From NCBI GenBank assembly GCA_002494135.1, contig DLBG01000041.1, positions 1 to 8,266 on the forward strand: 8,266 nucleotides of DNA. Direction: 5' to 3'. This document shows positions 6,349-8,266 of the stretch, piece by piece. How positions within the stretch are numbered: position 1 is the stretch's first letter; the number at the start of each line of letters is the position of its first letter. The notes beneath the pieces are model-generated. The model was not told the DNA's origin and made no database searches. It saw only the letters and a list, made by a program, of their open reading frames with translations. This DNA comes from Lachnospiraceae bacterium UBA7027. GTDB lineage: Bacteria > Bacillota > Clostridia > Lachnospirales > Lachnospiraceae. A program made the translations under genes and the position numbers.

Positions 6349-7997
6349 AAAATCTGTTCAAAAAGAAATGGTTTAAAATCGTATTAGCCGTCGTGGCTGC
6401 TTTTATACTTTTTCAAATCATTCTTGCAATTGTATTCACGGTCATTTCAAGTAAAAAATCTTACCGGATTATCAAGCTGGAAGAGTATTCCGGCGATGTA
6501 ACAATCAGCCGTAAAAACGCATTTCTTGAACTGTTCAACGGGCTTCAATTACTCTCGGGCGATGAATCCGCAACGGGAGAGGAATCCGTTATGAGCCTTT
6601 TGATAGATTCCGACAAGCATATGCTGGTTACTCCGAATACCAAATTCGAAGTGAAGGCGACCGGTTCGGAAGTAAAAGGAAAAGTTAAAATCGATATTCA
6701 GGAAGGAAAAGCATTTTTCGATATCGAAAACAAATTAAACGATAATTCTTCTTTTGACGTAATCACACCCAACGCGACCACGAGTATCCGAGGAACGGAC
6801 TTTGCGGTCACCTATGACCCTGCGGATCTTGCCACGCATGTATTTGTGGACCACGGAACCGTTGAGGTATTTTACGGAAACAATCAGTCCATTCTCGTAA
6901 ACGACAAGGAAGCCGTTACCATCAAGGACGGAACGGCGATGAAGACTACGGCACAGTTTTTCCAGATTAACAGATCCTATGATGTTTTCTTCCCCGATTA
7001 TATGAACCGGGTAACCAATCGGACCGAGTTTTTTGATGATTATTCCAATTATTCCGGAACCGAATTAAGCAGTTCACCGTTTGAGCAGATTATAACCAAA
7101 CACACCGCAGATATGGACCGGAAATTAAATGAATATGCACAACAGGGAGAAACCTATCCTTTTGAAAATGTATCCACATGGTTTCCCGATTACTTTGTCA
7201 GTGATGTCGGTAACGGTCCGGAAAGATTCCGCGTCGAGAAAGCTGTTTATATCGGTATGATCACGCTGGATCCGGCATACGCAACCGAACCGATGTATTT
7301 TAATTCCATGACGGAAGACGGCAGATATTTAATCGGTCTTTCCGTAAGAATTTATGTAATATCCGAAGGCCCGGCAGGTGCGGAAGAATTGGAAGCCACA
7401 CCGGTTGAAGGAATGGGCGGGGAAGATTTGAATAACAGTCCTTATGCAAGTCTTGCTGCCGGAGATTTGGTCGAATTCGGTGATTACGAACAGGACGGTA
7501 ATGAAGACAACGGCAAAGAGCCCATTGAATGGCAGGTTCTTACGAATGAAGACGGAAGATTGTATCTGATCAGCAAATATGTCCTGGACTGCAAGCCGTA
7601 TCATAATAAGACAGAGAATGTAACATGGGAAACATGCTCGTTGCGGGCGTGGCTGAACGATGAATTTCTGAATGCGGCATTTTCCGCAGAAGAAATGACC
7701 CAAATTCCGTCTGTAACTTTGGAATGTGACGATAATCCAAACTACGGAACGGACGGTGGAAACGATACAACGGATAAGGTATTTGTTCCCAGTTTAAGTG
7801 AAATCAAACAGTATATTTACGATTGGGGAAATGAAAACGGCGGAGCAAGTTATGATTTATTCATCAAACCAACTCAATACGCTTTAAACAACGGATGTAA
7901 ATATCTTACAACCATTGACAGAGCCTGGTATAATTCCGAGTTTAAGAAATACGGTTATCCGGAAAGTGTAATCGGAGAGAGGAGTTCCTGCTGGTGA
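6345..7997 (+). CDS. Membrane-anchored FecR-domain protein with C-terminal DUF6273, ended by an in-frame TGA
   Basis: A 550-residue product as read. A lysine-rich start (residues 6-8) and one helix (about 11-35) make an N-in signal anchor, so the rest should lie outside the cell. A FecR-type domain (about 45-200) includes T-P-N-T-K-F-E-V (96-103), T-P-N-A-T-T-S-I-R-G-T-D-F (141-153) and D-H-G-T-V-E-V (169-175). Residues 205-365 are unassigned, with Glu/Gly-rich sequence at about 341-361. A DUF6273 domain follows from about 370: G-D-L-V-E-F-G-D-Y-E-Q-D (373-384), P-I-E-W-Q-V-L (393-399), the stretch from Trp428 to Trp436 (W-E-T-C-S-L-R-A-W), and A-A-F-S-A-E-E (444-450). The protein stops at S-S-C-W, inside the family's C-W-W-L-R motif, and the missing end is encoded in frame downstream. 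GGAGG at 6333-6337 precedes the ATG by 7 bases. The start overlaps the HD-GYP stop (ATGA), suggesting coupled translation and a partnership. FecR here is not obviously tied to iron: no sigma factor or TonB gene is near. Confidence 0.85.
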   Translation: MKNLFKKKWFKIVLAVVAAFILFQIILAIVFTVISSKKSYRIIKLEEYSGDVTISRKNAFLELFNGLQLLSGDESATGEESVMSLLIDSDKHMLVTPNTKFEVKATGSEVKGKVKIDIQEGKAFFDIENKLNDNSSFDVITPNATTSIRGTDFAVTYDPADLATHVFVDHGTVEVFYGNNQSILVNDKEAVTIKDGTAMKTTAQFFQINRSYDVFFPDYMNRVTNRTEFFDDYSNYSGTELSSSPFEQIITKHTADMDRKLNEYAQQGETYPFENVSTWFPDYFVSDVGNGPERFRVEKAVYIGMITLDPAYATEPMYFNSMTEDGRYLIGLSVRIYVISEGPAGAEELEATPVEGMGGEDLNNSPYASLAAGDLVEFGDYEQDGNEDNGKEPIEWQVLTNEDGRLYLISKYVLDCKPYHNKTENVTWETCSLRAWLNDEFLNAAFSAEEMTQIPSVTLECDDNPNYGTDGGNDTTDKVFVPSLSEIKQYIYDWGNENGGASYDLFIKPTQYALNNGCKYLTTIDRAWYNSEFKKYGYPESVIGERSSCW

Positions 7998-8159
7998 CTA
8001 AGAACGCCTTCTTATAATCAGATGTATGTCAGCGTTGTCTCGATAGCAGGACAGGTCGGTTATGCCTCTTCTCCTGCCGATACGGATCATGCAACACCTG
8101 CAGGTACGCAGCAAAAAGTTGTCTGCGGCGTGCGTCCTGCAATTTATCTCGCGTATTAA
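7998..8159 (+). pseudogene. Detached in-frame C-terminal end of the DUF6273 domain
   Basis: After the TGA at 7995-7997 the same frame stays open for 53 codons to TAA at 8157-8159. It begins L-R-T-P-S-Y-N-Q-M-Y and ends C-G-V-R-P-A-I-Y-L-A-Y. This is the normal end of a DUF6273 domain: W-L-R-S/T-P, a Val/Tyr-rich stretch, then G-V-R-P-A. No frameshift is needed; replacing the TGA by a Trp codon would restore a protein of 604 residues. No ribosome binding site suggests separate translation. The segment therefore belongs to the gene at 6345 and is lost from its product unless the stop is read through or is a sequence error. Confidence 0.8.
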
Positions 8160-8166
8160 ATATACC

Positions 8167-8181
8167 GTGCCTTTTTGGCAC
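8167..8181 (+). other. Short hairpin after the DUF6273 reading frame
   Basis: GTGCC and GGCAC form a perfect 5-bp stem around a TTTTT loop, 7 bases after the TAA at 8157-8159. No T-run follows directly, so it is not a standard terminator alone. An alternative, imperfect pairing of TGCC (8168-8171) with GGCA (8200-8203), followed by TTTTT at 8204-8208, could terminate transcription of the recG-to-FecR genes. Confidence 0.35.
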
Positions 8182-8210
8182 AAATAACACAATATAAAGG
8201 GCATTTTTGC

Positions 8211-8239
8211 TTTGCAAACACAAACACTTGTGATATACT
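8211..8239 (+). promoter_or_regulatory. Promoter-like site facing off the right edge
   Basis: TTTGCA at 8211-8216 and TATACT at 8234-8239 are separated by 17 bases, and TGA precedes the -10 (extended -10, TGn). This is a plausible sigma-A promoter for a gene beyond the window. The -10 lies in the loop of a 13-bp inverted repeat, so the site could be repressor-controlled, or it could be chance within a terminator loop. Confidence 0.4.
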
Positions 8240-8261
8240 AAACTAGTGTTTGTGTTTTTTT
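8216..8261 (+). terminator. Long inverted repeat with T-run: terminator or operator
   Basis: AAACACAAACACT (8216-8228) pairs perfectly with AGTGTTTGTGTTT (8245-8257) over 13 bp, around a 16-base loop. A run of seven T at 8255-8261 ends the structure. As RNA this resembles an intrinsic terminator for the upstream operon, though the stem is AT-rich and the loop large. As DNA, the two arms flank a promoter-like -10 box, as an operator would. Both readings fit what is visible; the repeat itself is certain. Confidence 0.55.
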
Positions 8262-8266
8262 ATGCC

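Noticed and set aside
7329..7703. 124-codon minus-strand open frame opposite the FecR/DUF6273 gene
   Set aside because: It lies wholly inside a gene with clear domains, has no recognisable protein features or promoter, and is a shadow frame. The same applies to 5377-5709 (minus) inside the HD-GYP gene.
7995..7997. TGA as selenocysteine or as a genome-wide Trp codon
   Set aside because: The aligned family residue is Trp, no selenocysteine insertion hairpin is evident just after the TGA, the other Trp codons are TGG, and TGA is a plausible stop for the HD-GYP gene.
6345..8159. FecR gene as part of an iron-dicitrate surface-signalling system
   Set aside because: No FecI-type sigma factor, TonB receptor or transport gene is present; the neighbour is a CHASE2-HD-GYP protein and the organism appears Gram-positive.
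1..8266. CRISPR arrays, insertion sequences, tRNA or rRNA genes
   Set aside because: I saw no regularly spaced repeats, transposase-like frames, terminal inverted repeats with target duplications, or cloverleaf-like intergenic sequence; genes fill nearly the whole window.

Overview
The window looks like a chromosomal segment from a low-to-moderate GC member of the Bacillota, most likely a Lachnospiraceae-type clostridium. The evidence is the gene order L28 / Asp23-Gls24 / fatty-acid kinase FakA / RecG, strong AGGAGG-type ribosome binding sites, sigma-A-like promoters, and a DUF6273 domain, which I know mostly from gut and rumen Lachnospiraceae. The genus is inference. Apart from an L28 fragment on the minus strand at the left edge, all genes are on the plus strand.

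Layout: (1) 1-86, 5' end of rpmB (ribosomal protein L28), minus strand, with a good promoter and a leader hairpin. (2) 87-267, divergent control region. (3) 268-2270, an Asp23/Gls24 gene and fakA, 5 bases apart, closed by a 12-bp-stem terminator. (4) 2350-4317, recG, which starts 21 bases after that hairpin and has no visible Shine-Dalgarno sequence. (5) 4336-8159, two envelope-signalling genes just downstream of recG: a CHASE2 + transmembrane + HD-GYP protein, and a FecR + DUF6273 membrane protein. They overlap by 4 bases (ATGA), so translation is probably coupled. (6) 8160-8266, a short tail with hairpins and a promoter-like site inside a long inverted repeat.

The left part is housekeeping: ribosome, exogenous fatty acid activation, envelope-stress-type Asp23 protein and replication fork repair. 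The right part is a candidate two-protein signalling module. By predicted topology, the CHASE2 domain and the FecR/DUF6273 region both lie outside the membrane, while the HD-GYP domain, with its expected metal-binding residues present, lies in the cytoplasm. The simplest reading is an external sensor pair controlling cyclic-di-GMP (or related dinucleotide) hydrolysis; this is inference.

Two sequence-level anomalies stand out. The FecR/DUF6273 gene has an in-frame TGA where the DUF6273 family has a conserved Trp (C-W-W-L-R), and the same frame continues for 53 codons to a normal domain end. FakA also lacks all three zinc-ligand residues of the FakA middle domain (Ser, Ser and Asn instead of Cys, His, His).
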